Origin: Kribbella aluminosa
Lineage (GTDB): Bacteria > Actinomycetota > Actinomycetes > Propionibacteriales > Kribbellaceae
Length of the DNA: 64,000 bases
Assembly (NCBI RefSeq): GCF_017876295.1
Contig: NZ_JAGINT010000001.1
Location: forward strand, 682,001-746,000
Reading direction: 5' to 3'
How positions within the stretch are numbered: the stretch's first letter is position 1; each line of letters opens with the position of its first letter. Shown here one piece after another: positions 24,426 through 35,103 of this stretch. The notes below the pieces were generated by a model that saw only the letters and a program-made list of their open reading frames with translations, searched no databases and was not told where the DNA came from. Both the position numbers and the translations under genes were made by a program.

Positions 24426-25753
24426 CGCAAGGCCGACTCTTGCTCGACGATCCGGTAACCAGGGATCTGCGCAGCTTTGGCGGCCACGCCGGCTGCCACC
24501 TCCGAGACGTACTCGAGATGGCTCTTGGTGTAGACCCTGCGAGGTAGGGCGAAGCGTACGAGCTCACGGGGTGCCGCGATGTCCACACCGCCGTGGGGGT
24601 CGACCCGCCCGAAGGCCAAGGTGCCAAGGTCGGACACGCGCACGGCTCCGCTCAGGTAGAGCTCGTTGGCGAGTGCGGTAGCGGGCAGCTGCTCGGGACG
24701 GATGTGCGGCAGAAGTTCCGCGGCATCGACGTACACGGCATGGCAACCCGTCGGCTGCAGCACCGGAAGCCCGGCGTCGGCGAGTTGTTCGCCGAACCAG
24801 CGGGCCGTCGACGCCCGATACCGCAGGTACGCCGGATCGGTGACCTCGAGGAGTCCCTGCGCCAGAGCCTCCAGATCGCGGCCGGCCAGTCCGCCGTAGG
24901 TGGGAAATCCCTCGAACGCAATCAGTTGCTGCCGGCAACGGCGGGCGAGGTCGGGATCCCGTAACGCGATCATCCCACCGATGTTGGCGATGCCGTCCTT
25001 CTTCAGGCTTGCCCAGCATCCGTCCGCCAGCGAGAACACGGCCTGCGCGATCTCGCGTGGGCTCCGGCCGGACTGGCCGGGGTCGCGTTCGCTGATCAGG
25101 TAGGCGTTCTCGGCGAATCTGGATGCGTCCAGGAGGAGCATCACCTGATGACGGTCGCACAGTTCGCGGACGACGCCGACGTTCGCGAGTGAGACCGGCT
25201 GACCACCGCTTGCGTTGTTGGTAATGGTCAGTACCACGCAGCGCACCCGGTGAGCCTGCGTTCCGCTGAGCCATTCGGAAAGCCGACCGGGATCGATGTC
25301 GCCGCCGAAGGCCGACGACGTCTGGTCGACCGGCAGATCAACAGCCGAGGCGCCCTTGGATTCGATCGCCGCTCTGGTCGTGTCGAAATGCGTATTGCTG
25401 ATGGAAAAATGTCCGGGCCCCAGCAACTCACCCAGCAGGATCCGCTCGGCAGCGCGGCCCTGGTGCACCGGTATTACCTCGTCGAATCCCGTCAGATCGC
25501 GTACGACTGTCTGGAAATGCTCGAACGAGGTCGCACCGGCGTACGACTCGTCGCCGCTGACCAGCGCCGCCCACTGCGCGGCCGACATCGCATTCGTTCC
25601 CGAGTCGGTGAGCAGGTCGATGGTGATCGCGCGCGACGGCACCCGGAACAGGTTGTGACCGGCGTCGACGAGCGCCGTACGTCGTTGCCCGGCGGTCGGG
25701 AAGGGGATCGGTTCGACGCTCTTGATCCGGAACGGCTCCATGAACGCGGGCAC
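24392..25753 (-). CDS. Tryptophanase-like beta-eliminating lyase
   Basis: 453 residues, the normal length for tryptophanase/tyrosine phenol-lyase. It starts MEPFRIKSVEPI after four residues and has IDLLTDSGTNAMS, the PLP lysine in SLKKDG (Lys252), YGGLAGRD, and the tail LRHFTAALMPLV. Where tyrosine phenol-lyase has Arg381 (RSMERG) this protein has RVSDLG, as tryptophanase does, so I call it tryptophanase: tryptophan to indole, pyruvate and ammonia. Start GTG 25753 is nine bases after GGAGG; upstream GTG codons have poorer sites. Divergent from the AraC gene. Confidence 0.85.
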   Translation of the reverse strand: MPAFMEPFRIKSVEPIPFPTAGQRRTALVDAGHNLFRVPSRAITIDLLTDSGTNAMSAAQWAALVSGDESYAGATSFEHFQTVVRDLTGFDEVIPVHQGRAAERILLGELLGPGHFSISNTHFDTTRAAIESKGASAVDLPVDQTSSAFGGDIDPGRLSEWLSGTQAHRVRCVVLTITNNASGGQPVSLANVGVVRELCDRHQVMLLLDASRFAENAYLISERDPGQSGRSPREIAQAVFSLADGCWASLKKDGIANIGGMIALRDPDLARRCRQQLIAFEGFPTYGGLAGRDLEALAQGLLEVTDPAYLRYRASTARWFGEQLADAGLPVLQPTGCHAVYVDAAELLPHIRPEQLPATALANELYLSGAVRVSDLGTLAFGRVDPHGGVDIAAPRELVRFALPRRVYTKSHLEYVSEVAAGVAAKAAQIPGYRIVEQESALRHFTAALMPLV

Positions 25754-26041
25754 AGGCGTCGTCCTCCAAGTGGCGGGACCGGATGTCGGCACGTCAAGTC
25801 TGTGCACTCCCCGGCGCCACCGGAAGGGGCCAGTTGCCGAGGAGGGCGATTTCCACCGGCCGCCGCAGCACTGGCCCGGTCAGCCCGCGTGGGTGCAACG
25901 TTAACCAATGCCACCCGTCCTGTCCGGAGCTGTGCGGCGGCACGCGCAACTGATGCTGACACTCGGTTAAGCGGTTATCGTTTTTTCAACATCATTGTCA
26001 AAGGGGGTGTTGGCGCTCCGCGCGCGGACGGCCGACAGAAG
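25754..26041. promoter_or_regulatory. Divergent promoter region between tryptophanase and AraC genes
   Basis: GGTTA half-sites occur at 25965 and 25973 (8 bp apart, CGGTTAAGCGGTTATCG) and in reverse within GTTAACC at 25900. These could be binding sites for the AraC-type regulator, which usually binds direct repeats. No clear -35/-10 pair was found for either gene. Confidence 0.4.
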
Positions 26042-27016
26042 ATGCAACTACTGGAACACTACGAGCTGTTTCATTCACAGGATCTGGACGACGTTCGTGA
26101 TTCGGTCGGACGCGTCTTCGTTCCACATCGCCTGGACCTGACACAGAAGGCCGGCCACCTGGACGCGCGGATGTGCACTCGCCGCATCGCGAAGGTCGCC
26201 GCGAATTACGTCAGCTACGGTGCGGATGTGTTGATCGAGCCGGGTGAGCTCGGCTCGTTCTTCGTCGTACAGGTGCCACTGTCCGGTCACAGTCACGTTC
26301 GCTGCGGCCGGGAGGAGGTCTTCTCCACGCCGAGACTCGTCTCCGTGGTCTCACCTACCGAGTCGCTCAGCATGCGCTGGTCGGCCGACTGCGCCAAGCT
26401 GATCCTCCGCGTCGACCGGCTCGCGGTGGAGTCGGAGCTGAGCGAGATGCTGTCCGCGCCACTGCCCGTGCCCGTGCGATTCCGCCCGGGCATGGACGTG
26501 AGCACCGGCTACGGCCGAAGCTGGCTGGCGATGATGCGAACCTTCGTCGACGAGCTCGACCGTGCCGACGACAGCCTCATCGACCACGCGCTGACGGCCT
26601 CCGGCTACGAGGATGTCCTGATCAGGGGTCTGCTGCTCGCCCAGCCGCACAACTACTCCGACAAGCTCGCCGGCACGAGCCAGCCCCTGGTGCCGTCGCG
26701 GGCGGTCAGCATGGCGCGGGACATCATCGAGAACCACCCGGAGTGGGACCACACCATCACGAGTCTGGCTCGTGAAGCCGGTGTCAGCCCCCGCGCTCTC
26801 CAAAAGGGGTTCGCCCGGCATCTCGGCGTCGCTCCCAAGGAGTACCTGACGTCGGTTCGCATGCAACGAGCACACAGCGAGCTCCGCGCCAAACAGCGTG
26901 ACACAACCACCGTGCACGAGATCGCCAGCCGGTGGCGCCTGGGCCACGTCGGCCGCTTCGCCGGCGAGTACCGAAAACGTTTCGGTGAGCTCCCCTCGGA
27001 GACGCTCGCGAAGTAG
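26042..27016 (+). CDS. AraC-family transcriptional regulator
   Basis: 324 residues. The N-terminal region (to about 200) is an AraC-binding-like cupin domain (FFVVQVPLSGHSHVRCGREE). The C-terminal double HTH spans about 225-322 (ITSLAREAGVSPRALQKGFARHLG, then the second HTH ending GHVGRFAGEYRKRFGELP). ATG 26042 starts a segment with family similarity; the frame is open far upstream but has none. It is divergent from the tryptophanase gene and is its probable regulator. Confidence 0.85.
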   Translation: MQLLEHYELFHSQDLDDVRDSVGRVFVPHRLDLTQKAGHLDARMCTRRIAKVAANYVSYGADVLIEPGELGSFFVVQVPLSGHSHVRCGREEVFSTPRLVSVVSPTESLSMRWSADCAKLILRVDRLAVESELSEMLSAPLPVPVRFRPGMDVSTGYGRSWLAMMRTFVDELDRADDSLIDHALTASGYEDVLIRGLLLAQPHNYSDKLAGTSQPLVPSRAVSMARDIIENHPEWDHTITSLAREAGVSPRALQKGFARHLGVAPKEYLTSVRMQRAHSELRAKQRDTTTVHEIASRWRLGHVGRFAGEYRKRFGELPSETLAK

Positions 27017-27138
27017 GCGCTCACCCGACGCAACATGGATCGAGCGGGTCGTAAATCGGCCCGTCCTCGCACAGTTCTGCTCCGTAGTGTTACGGGTCTG
27101 GCGGAAGGCGCGTGGACAGTTGCGGAAGTGAGGCGTCG

Positions 27139-28509
27139 ATGGACTTGAGCGGTCCCGCGACGGTCGGCGAACTCATCAGGAAGGCCCGCGAGGCGAGAGG
27201 GCTGAGCCAAACGCGACTCGCGAAAGCACTTGCAACGCTGTCCGGCAGGCACACCATCAATCGAGACCTGATCTCGCACTGGGAGCGTGGCGCACAGGTC
27301 CCCAGAGCCGAGACGCGACAGTGGCTGTCGGTCTTCTTCGAGATCCCCCAGGAACGCTTCGAGGAAGCGGCGGCGCTGTCGAAGCGCCGCATGAAGACCG
27401 GCAATGCCGTGGTCGCCCACAACCCTCCGGCGAGGACAGGCCCGGTACGGCGGGCTCAGGGCACCCCAGAGCTGCTGCCTGTACTGCGATCACGCGTGCA
27501 GGCCGGGATCCTCGCAACGGTGCTCCTCAACCCGGACCGCTGGTTCTCCCTCAGCGAACTCGGCGAGACGGCGGGCGCCGCGCTGGCATCCGTCGACAAG
27601 GAAGTCCAGCTACTGGAGACATCCGGAATAGTCAGCAGCCGAACCGAAGGCACGATGCGCCTGTACCACGCTTCTCACCTGGGACCGGGTCTCGCGCCGT
27701 TGGTCGACCTGATCCGTCAGACTTACGGGGTCCCCCAGGTAATCGGTGAAGAGTTCGGCCGAGTACGCGGCGCCGGGCGCCTTGTCCTGGCCGGCACCTG
27801 GGCGCAACGCTTCGCCGGCGTCCCCGGCCCGGCCCCGGAGAACATCGAGCTGATTGTCGTACCCAAACCGGACCAGCCCGCCGACGAAAATGAGCTCCGT
27901 CTAGCGGGAGATCGTGCTGAGCACCGCCTGAAACGACCAGTGCGCTGGCATGCGGGCGAGTACGGCCCTGGGCGAACGCTGACGACACCGAGCCACTGGG
28001 AAGGCCAGCCCATCGTCGAAGTCCGACTGGTCAGGTCCCGAGACCCGGCCGGCGGGCGCGAACGCGTCACCACGGGACGCGAGGCCATAGCCGAATTCCT
28101 CGAGTCAGGTCAGCTGACCATGACCAACGACCGCGACGCTCGTGCGGAACCAGCCCTGGACCTGGCCGAGAAGCACCTCGCTGCCGCCGATCAGATCGTC
28201 GATGGCGCCCCTGAGTCGGCGTACCTCCTCCTGGCAGAGGCCGGCCAACGCATCGCCGAAGGTCTGCTCGCCCAGCAAGGTCTCCGCGTCGATCTTGCAG
28301 CCCATCCCAACGCCGCCGGCGAGGCGGTCACCGCGCAGTTCGGTCACAGGTACTCGCACGTCGTCCAACTGCGTGAACGTGCGACGGCCCTGCACGTCCG
28401 CGCGAACGGCCTGACTCCCGAAGAAGCCCGGATTAGTACCGCGACCGTTCACGCACTCCTCGTCGACGCTCGAACCAGGGCCCGCGAACTTCCCCTGTAC
28501 GAGCCATAG
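27139..28509 (+). CDS. Composite regulator: XRE HTH, winged helix, degenerate nucleotidyltransferase, HEPN-like
   Basis: 456 residues from ATG 27139 (AGTGAGG upstream). Order seen: XRE HTH (residues 7-70, GELIRKAREARGLSQTRLAKAL); a winged-helix-like block (about 117-180, WFSLSELGETAGAALASVDKEVQLLE); a region shaped like a minimal nucleotidyltransferase (about 205-255, LAGTWAQRFAGVP then NIELIVV), where the usual DID metal pair is NIE, so it is probably inactive; and a helical HEPN-like C-terminus (about 345-450, LDLAEKHLAAADQIVDGA, AYLLLAEAGQRIAEGLL). Domain calls beyond the XRE part are by pattern only. It precedes the sugar gene block and may control it. Confidence 0.65.
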   Translation: MDLSGPATVGELIRKAREARGLSQTRLAKALATLSGRHTINRDLISHWERGAQVPRAETRQWLSVFFEIPQERFEEAAALSKRRMKTGNAVVAHNPPARTGPVRRAQGTPELLPVLRSRVQAGILATVLLNPDRWFSLSELGETAGAALASVDKEVQLLETSGIVSSRTEGTMRLYHASHLGPGLAPLVDLIRQTYGVPQVIGEEFGRVRGAGRLVLAGTWAQRFAGVPGPAPENIELIVVPKPDQPADENELRLAGDRAEHRLKRPVRWHAGEYGPGRTLTTPSHWEGQPIVEVRLVRSRDPAGGRERVTTGREAIAEFLESGQLTMTNDRDARAEPALDLAEKHLAAADQIVDGAPESAYLLLAEAGQRIAEGLLAQQGLRVDLAAHPNAAGEAVTAQFGHRYSHVVQLRERATALHVRANGLTPEEARISTATVHALLVDARTRARELPLYEP

Positions 28510-28617
28510 CGCTGACGAACTCCCGGAGACCGGCCCCGGCAGAACTCGCCACCTGGCACCTCACTACCACCTGACCAGACACTCAACAAGTAGCCCGCCA
28601 AAGCGAAAGGCCAAGCA

Positions 28618-29826
28618 GTGTCAGCAGATGCGCCAGACCCCCCAATTACGGTCATCACCGCCGACAACGCCGGGTTCGAGAACGCCGGCATGGTGACCGT
28701 GGACTTGGCCTTCGAATCGGTACGCAAGCAACTCGGCCCGGATGTCGGAGTCGAATGGCGCACTCTGCACCTGCCATCGGTGGCGCGGATGCGCGACTAT
28801 CTCAGCGACGACGACCTGCCCTTCACGTTCCAACCGCTCGGAGATGCCGCTTCGCCGCCCGGAACGGTACGGGTCATCTGGGGCGACTTCCTACAGACCC
28901 GGCACTACATCGAACAAGATGCGACGATCAAGCTTCTCAGATTCTGCGGTGTCACGAAGCGCTCGGAAGCCAGAGATCTGCTGCACCGGCGGCTACTGCT
29001 ACGGGACGAGCCGACGGATTCGCTGCGCCGCACCGTGCTGTACGGCGGCACGCTCCTCCACAACACACAATCGGACTACCAGGATTCAGGCTACTTCCGC
29101 GCGTTCTCCCGGCTGATGGCCGAATGCCACTCGATCTGGCTGCGAGATCCCGTCTCGGTGGCCAAAGCCGGCCACCTCCGCGCGGCCGGCCGGCCGGCGT
29201 TGTTCGGCGCAGATGCAGCCCTGCTGCTCGAGTCCGCCGAACTGGCCGGACTGGAGCGCACCGGCTGGGGGGAGGAGATCGTCGACGGAACAGCGGCGGG
29301 CGTCTTCGTCGGCGAACGAACCAAGCGGCCGCCGTGGCTGCCCCGATTCTGTGAGGAGATCGCGGCTCGTACTGGGGTTCGGCTCGACTGGCTGCCGTGG
29401 TCGGAGACTCAAGCAGCCGGCCAGTTGCCAGTGGATGTACGCCCGGGCCGGCCCCGGCTCGGCGATCTACTGGCGGCACTACCGAAGTACCGCTTCGTCA
29501 TCAGCGACACCTATCACCTGTGCGTCAACGCTTGGCGGGCTGGCACTCCCGCGATCTGCATCGGCTCGCCGCAACCCGGTCCATCGCCGGATGGACTCCT
29601 GTCCCTGAACGACTGGAAGAAGCACGTCTTCTACGCTGCGTACGACGCCATGGACCTCTATCTGTCCACCAGCATGGACACAGAGGAAGTCACCAAGCAA
29701 CACGTGGAACGCATTGCGTGGTTCATGGAACGTGGCGAATTCGAGCCAGTCGTGGCCCGGATACGCCAGCATGCGGCTCGGTCCCGGGCTGCGCTGACAG
29801 AAACCCTGCGATCCGTGCTGCGATGA
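28618..29826 (+). CDS. Polysaccharide pyruvyl transferase-like protein
   Basis: 402 residues from GTG 28618 with AAAGG upstream. Features fit the pyruvyl transferase/CsaB-like fold: LYGGTLLHNTQSDYQDSGYF, IWLRDPVSVAKA (residues near 174-185), and the C-terminal YRFVISDTYHLCVNAWRAGTP (near 290-310), which corresponds to the acceptor-binding loop of the family. Such enzymes put a pyruvyl ketal on a sugar. The match is moderate. It is coupled to the MFS gene by an ATGA overlap. Confidence 0.55.
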   Translation: MSADAPDPPITVITADNAGFENAGMVTVDLAFESVRKQLGPDVGVEWRTLHLPSVARMRDYLSDDDLPFTFQPLGDAASPPGTVRVIWGDFLQTRHYIEQDATIKLLRFCGVTKRSEARDLLHRRLLLRDEPTDSLRRTVLYGGTLLHNTQSDYQDSGYFRAFSRLMAECHSIWLRDPVSVAKAGHLRAAGRPALFGADAALLLESAELAGLERTGWGEEIVDGTAAGVFVGERTKRPPWLPRFCEEIAARTGVRLDWLPWSETQAAGQLPVDVRPGRPRLGDLLAALPKYRFVISDTYHLCVNAWRAGTPAICIGSPQPGPSPDGLLSLNDWKKHVFYAAYDAMDLYLSTSMDTEEVTKQHVERIAWFMERGEFEPVVARIRQHAARSRAALTETLRSVLR

Positions 29827-31331
29827 CCCTCGACGAGAGCGCGAAACAGGCGACTGCGCGCCGTCCTTGGATCGCGCTGGGCGTTCTCGGCCTGGGCGCG
29901 CTTCTGGTGTCGCTGCACGCCTTCGTGCTGCTGCTGGCCGTGCCGGCCTTGACGGCGGCGCTTGGGGCCAGCAGCAGTCAGCAGTTGTGGATCCTCGATG
30001 TGTACGGGTTCATGGTGGCGGGCCTGATGATCACCATGGGCAACTTGGGTGACCGCGTGGGTCGTCGGCGGTTGTTGCTGGTCGCGGCGGCGGTGTTCGG
30101 GTTCGCGTCGGTCGCGGCGGCGTACTCGGTCAGCCCCGGGATGTTGATCGGTGCGCGGGCGGTGCTGGGTATTGCCGCTGCGGCGATCGCGCCATGCACG
30201 CTGTCGCTCATCTCGACGCTGTTCCCGGACGAGCGGGAGCGGACGATTGCATTGGGTGTCTGGGCGGGCTGTTTCACGGTCGGCGCGGTGGTCGGGCCGA
30301 TCGTCGGTGGTGTGCTGCTCGACCACTTCTGGTGGGGTTCCGCCTTCCTGGTCGGCGTGCCGGCGATGGTCGTGCTGCTGGTGGTCGGGCCGATCCTCTT
30401 GCCGGAGTACCGCAACGAGGAGGCCGGGCGGATCGACGTTCCCAGCGTTGTGTTGTCGCTGGCCGCGATCCTGCCGGCGATCTACGGCCTCAAGCGCCTG
30501 GCCGCGCACGGTGCGGGGACGGATTCGGTCGGGGCGCTGGTGGCGGGGGTGGCGTTCGGATGGATCTTCGTACGGCGACAGTTGCGGCTGACAGATCCGC
30601 TTGTCGACGTCCGGCTGTTCGTCCGGCGGACGTTCAGCGTGACCCTGGTCAGCATGCTGTCGTACTCGATGCTGTCGAGCGGGGTGATGGTCTTCCTCGC
30701 CCAATACTTCCAACTGGTGCGAGGGATGACCCCTCTGGCAGCCGGCCTCGCGCTGATCCCCGGCATGATCGCCTCGACGATCGCCTTCCAGTTGGCACCA
30801 CGGCTGGCTCACCACATCCGCCCGGGAGTGCTGATTCCAGCCGGAATAGCGTTGACCGCCACGGGCTGCATCGCAATTGCGCTGACGACGTCCCCCGCAG
30901 TCCTGGTAATCGCGTTCGCTGTCGAGTGCCTTGGTGCCGCGCCTGTCGTCACGCTCGGCACGAGCTTGATCATCGGCTTTGTCGCGCGGGAGAAGGCCGG
31001 CTCGGCAGGCGCCCTGGCCCAGACGAGCAACGAACTCGGCATCGCACTTGGCGTCGCGGTCCTGGGCAGCGTCGTGACCGCGGTCTACCGCAGTCGCATG
31101 GGCGGTCGTGGCGGCAGCTCACTCGGGGAGACCGTCGACGCGGCTGCACCCGCGGTTCTGGACGAGGCCCGTTCCGCTTTCACCGCGGGATTTCAGGTGG
31201 TTGCCGGAATCTCGGCGGTGGGCCTGACGATCGTCTGCGTTCTGTTGGCTCGTGTCCTCCGTGGCGTGCCTGCACTGGCCACAGACGACGTCGACGGTCT
31301 CAGTTCACCAGGTCGACAAAGCGCTTCTTGA
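29823..31331 (+). CDS. MFS transporter, DHA2 (14-TM drug/product exporter) type
   Basis: 502 residues, mostly hydrophobic with about 14 membrane segments. It has the motif-A-like GNLGDRVGRRRLLL after the second segment and the motif-C-like region GCFTVGAVVGPIVGGVLLDHFWW in the fifth. This is the EmrB/QacA-like group that exports drugs or natural products using the proton gradient. Start ATG 29823 overlaps the previous stop. It probably exports the product of the surrounding sugar genes. It overlaps the convergent epimerase gene by 32 bp. Confidence 0.88.
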   Translation: MTLDESAKQATARRPWIALGVLGLGALLVSLHAFVLLLAVPALTAALGASSSQQLWILDVYGFMVAGLMITMGNLGDRVGRRRLLLVAAAVFGFASVAAAYSVSPGMLIGARAVLGIAAAAIAPCTLSLISTLFPDERERTIALGVWAGCFTVGAVVGPIVGGVLLDHFWWGSAFLVGVPAMVVLLVVGPILLPEYRNEEAGRIDVPSVVLSLAAILPAIYGLKRLAAHGAGTDSVGALVAGVAFGWIFVRRQLRLTDPLVDVRLFVRRTFSVTLVSMLSYSMLSSGVMVFLAQYFQLVRGMTPLAAGLALIPGMIASTIAFQLAPRLAHHIRPGVLIPAGIALTATGCIAIALTTSPAVLVIAFAVECLGAAPVVTLGTSLIIGFVAREKAGSAGALAQTSNELGIALGVAVLGSVVTAVYRSRMGGRGGSSLGETVDAAAPAVLDEARSAFTAGFQVVAGISAVGLTIVCVLLARVLRGVPALATDDVDGLSSPGRQSAS

Positions 31332-32462
31332 ACGCTCCCTCGAGTGAGGTTGTCTTAAGGACGTGCAGGATCCGGACCGCGGCGTGGCCGTCGCCGTAGG
31401 GCGACGTACCGGCCGCAGCTCGGGCTCTGTGTTCCGGGGCGAGGGCCTGCTGGATGGCGATGAGGATGGCTTCTGCGTCGTCGCTGCAGCTGATGGTCGA
31501 CTCCGAGATCGGCCTGCCCTCCTGGCGGGTACCGATGTTGACTGTCGGGGTGCCCAGGGCAGGGACCTCGATGAGCGCGCTCGACGAGTTCCCGACGACG
31601 ACATCGGCATGCTGTGCCAGGCTGAGGTAGCCGGATTGGCCGAGAGACGGGCAGATCAGCATCCGATCGGAATGCCGCGCGACGAAGCGCTCAAGGTCGT
31701 GGCCCGTGGACGGTCCGCCGAGATCGACGTTCGAACCGGTGAATACCACCGTCGCCTGGTCGAGGCGGTCCAGCGCCGCCAGCAGGCCCCTGATTCCAGC
31801 CTCACTGCCCACCGGATCTGCCGTGGCCGGGTGGTAGGTCACCGCAATGGTCGGCGTGGCGAGCTTCATGCCCAGCTTCTGCGACAACGACAGCTTGTCC
31901 AGCAACTGGATGGTTCGTACCGTGTCCAGTCCAGGCGAGCCGACCGTGTACACCCTTCGCGGATCCTCACCCATCTGGACGACCCGGCGGCTGAACTCTT
32001 CGGTTGCGGTGAAGTGAAGGTGCGAAAGCTTGGTGATCGCGTGCCGCATCCCCTCGTCGGTCGAGCCGGCGGTGACTTCTCCACCGCAGATATGCGCGAT
32101 AGGGATCCGCAGAAACGCCGCCGCCACGGCAGCGGCCAGCACCTCGTAGCGGTCGCCGAGAAGTACGACGATGTCCGGCGCGATCCGCTCGAGCGCCTCG
32201 GCATACCCGATGGCCCCGAGCCCGAACGACTTGGCGACGCCAGTGGGCGTGTCGCTCGCAACGACAACCGGAACCCGCTCGCTGATCGGATGGCCATCGT
32301 CCGCGATGACGTCGATGGTCATGCCCTGCTCAGCAACGAGGTGTGATCCGCTGACGAGCAGGCGGAGGTCGATGCCGGGCTCGTGGTTCAACGCAGTCAG
32401 GACAGCAGATAGTGGCCCGTAGTCGGCTCGCGAGCCGGTGAACACGCAGATTCGCCGTACCA

Positions 32463-32463
<1 letters not shown>
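31300..32463 (-). CDS. UDP-N-acetylglucosamine 2-epimerase, hydrolysing (NeuC/LegG-like)
   Basis: 387 residues. It begins RRICVFTGSRADYGPLSAVL and has LLGDRYEVLAAAVAA (near 105), HICGGEVTAGSTDEGMRHAITKLSHLHF (near 127) and VVGNSSSALIEVPALGTPTVNIGTRQEGR (near 295), all typical of the NeuC family that releases free ManNAc-type sugars from the nucleotide. The LegG branch works on a GDP- or UDP-linked diacetamido sugar in legionaminic acid synthesis. The start overlaps the stop of the LegC-like aminotransferase gene (TGATG). Confidence 0.85.
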
Positions 32464-33601
<1,138 letters not shown>

Positions 33602-33798
33602 GTCGGACCCTCGCCTCTTGTCTGCGCACCCTGATCGATGAATCAGATTGCCAGAACCGAGAATCGACGTGCCAGGGGCGTATTACACCGTCATTCGGTG
33701 GAACCAGCCCACCAGTTGACGGATTGCCGAACATCGTCCGGCATTGCCAGACTCGCAGTCGAGCCGATTCCTCGTTGTTCCGTCAAGAGAGGGAAAAC

Positions 33799-35103
33799 AT
33801 GACCTTGGAATCACGAGAAATGCCTAAGGTCGGCGTCGTCGGGCTGGGCTACGTGGGCGTGACACTGATGGCCGCGCTGGCGCTCGCCGGGTTCGAGGTC
33901 CACGGCGTCGACGTTCTGCCGGCGGTGCTCGAGTCGCTGCGGCGAGGCAAGCCGCACCTCTTCGAGCCCGGCGTCGAAGAGGTCTTCAATCAGCACGTCG
34001 GCAAGAGTATCTTCGTGTCCACGGAGCTGCCCGAGGATCTCGATGTCGCGGTGATCTCGGTGTCGACTCCGGTCAACGCGTCGACGCGCGAACCCGATCT
34101 CCGCAACCTCGCGGCCGCCGCGGAGTCGATCGCGAAGCGTTGCTCTCCCGGCACGCTGGTTGTTGTCCGAAGCACCGTTCCGATCGGTGCGAGTCGCGAG
34201 ATCGTGCTCCCGGCGTTGCTGGCCGGCATGGGGTCCGCTCAGCTCGTCATGGCGCCGGAACGAACTATCCAGGGCCAGGCGCTGCGCGAACTGGTGGAGC
34301 TGCCGCAGATCGTCGGTGGGCTCGACGCAGCCAGCCTCGACCGCGGCCTGCGGCTGTTCGGCCGACTGTGCAAACACGTCGTCCCGGTGACCTCTCTGGA
34401 GACCGCCGAACTGGTGAAGCTCACGAACAACTGCCACACCGACGTCATCTATGCCTTTGGCAACGAAGTCGCGATGCTCACGGAGAGCCTTGGTCTGGAC
34501 CCTCTCGAAGTCGTCAGAGCGACGAACCTCGACTATCCCCGGCCGGACATCGCCAGGCCCGGCTACGTGGGCGGCGGTTGCCTCTCGAAAGACCCGTACA
34601 TCATGATCTCCGCGGCCAAGCGCACCGGACATCTCCCACGTCTTGTGCGCGCGGCCAGGACTCTCAACGAGGCGCTGCCCGCGCACGTTGCGCAGCGCGT
34701 CGCAGATCTGATGCACCGCAACGACGCCACAACCCTGGCAGTCCTCGGCTGGGCGTACAAGGGCCGGCCGCCGACCGACGACATGCGCGGGACACCGATC
34801 GCGGAGATGATGCCAGTGTTCAGGGAGGCGAACATCCAGGTGCTCGGGCACGATCCGATCGTCCGCGAGGACGTCATCCATGCTTACGGCGGTGAGCCGG
34901 TCGGCTTGGAGGCCGCCTTCCAGGTCGCCGACGCCGTACTGGTGATCACCGACCATCCTCGGTACCGCGAGCTCGACATAGCGCAGCTGCTCACGGACTC
35001 GCCGGTTCGGCTGGTGTACGACTCGTGGCGCGTCCTTGACGCCGAGCAGATCCTTGCCCGGGGCGTACGGTACGCCGGTATCGGATACGAGGCGGCAGCA
35101 TGA
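33799..35103 (+). CDS. UDP-sugar 6-dehydrogenase (WecC/UDP-GlcNAc dehydrogenase-like)
   Basis: 434 residues. N-terminal NAD motif VGVVGLGYVGVTLMAALA (residues 11-28), central MAPERTIQGQALRELVELPQIVGG, and the catalytic Cys261 in GGGCLSKDP. The ERTIQG region and HVV after the IVGG block fit the UDP-N-acetylmannosamine/N-acetylglucosamine dehydrogenase branch. It oxidises the C6 alcohol to a uronic acid with two NAD+. AGAGAGGG precedes ATG 33799. It is coupled to the next gene by ATGA. Confidence 0.88.
   Translation: MTLESREMPKVGVVGLGYVGVTLMAALALAGFEVHGVDVLPAVLESLRRGKPHLFEPGVEEVFNQHVGKSIFVSTELPEDLDVAVISVSTPVNASTREPDLRNLAAAAESIAKRCSPGTLVVVRSTVPIGASREIVLPALLAGMGSAQLVMAPERTIQGQALRELVELPQIVGGLDAASLDRGLRLFGRLCKHVVPVTSLETAELVKLTNNCHTDVIYAFGNEVAMLTESLGLDPLEVVRATNLDYPRPDIARPGYVGGGCLSKDPYIMISAAKRTGHLPRLVRAARTLNEALPAHVAQRVADLMHRNDATTLAVLGWAYKGRPPTDDMRGTPIAEMMPVFREANIQVLGHDPIVREDVIHAYGGEPVGLEAAFQVADAVLVITDHPRYRELDIAQLLTDSPVRLVYDSWRVLDAEQILARGVRYAGIGYEAAA

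Noticed and set aside
25250..26041. Upstream extension of the AraC gene over the tryptophanase gene
   Set aside because: It lies antisense to the well-supported tryptophanase gene and has no AraC similarity before residue MQLLEHYE.
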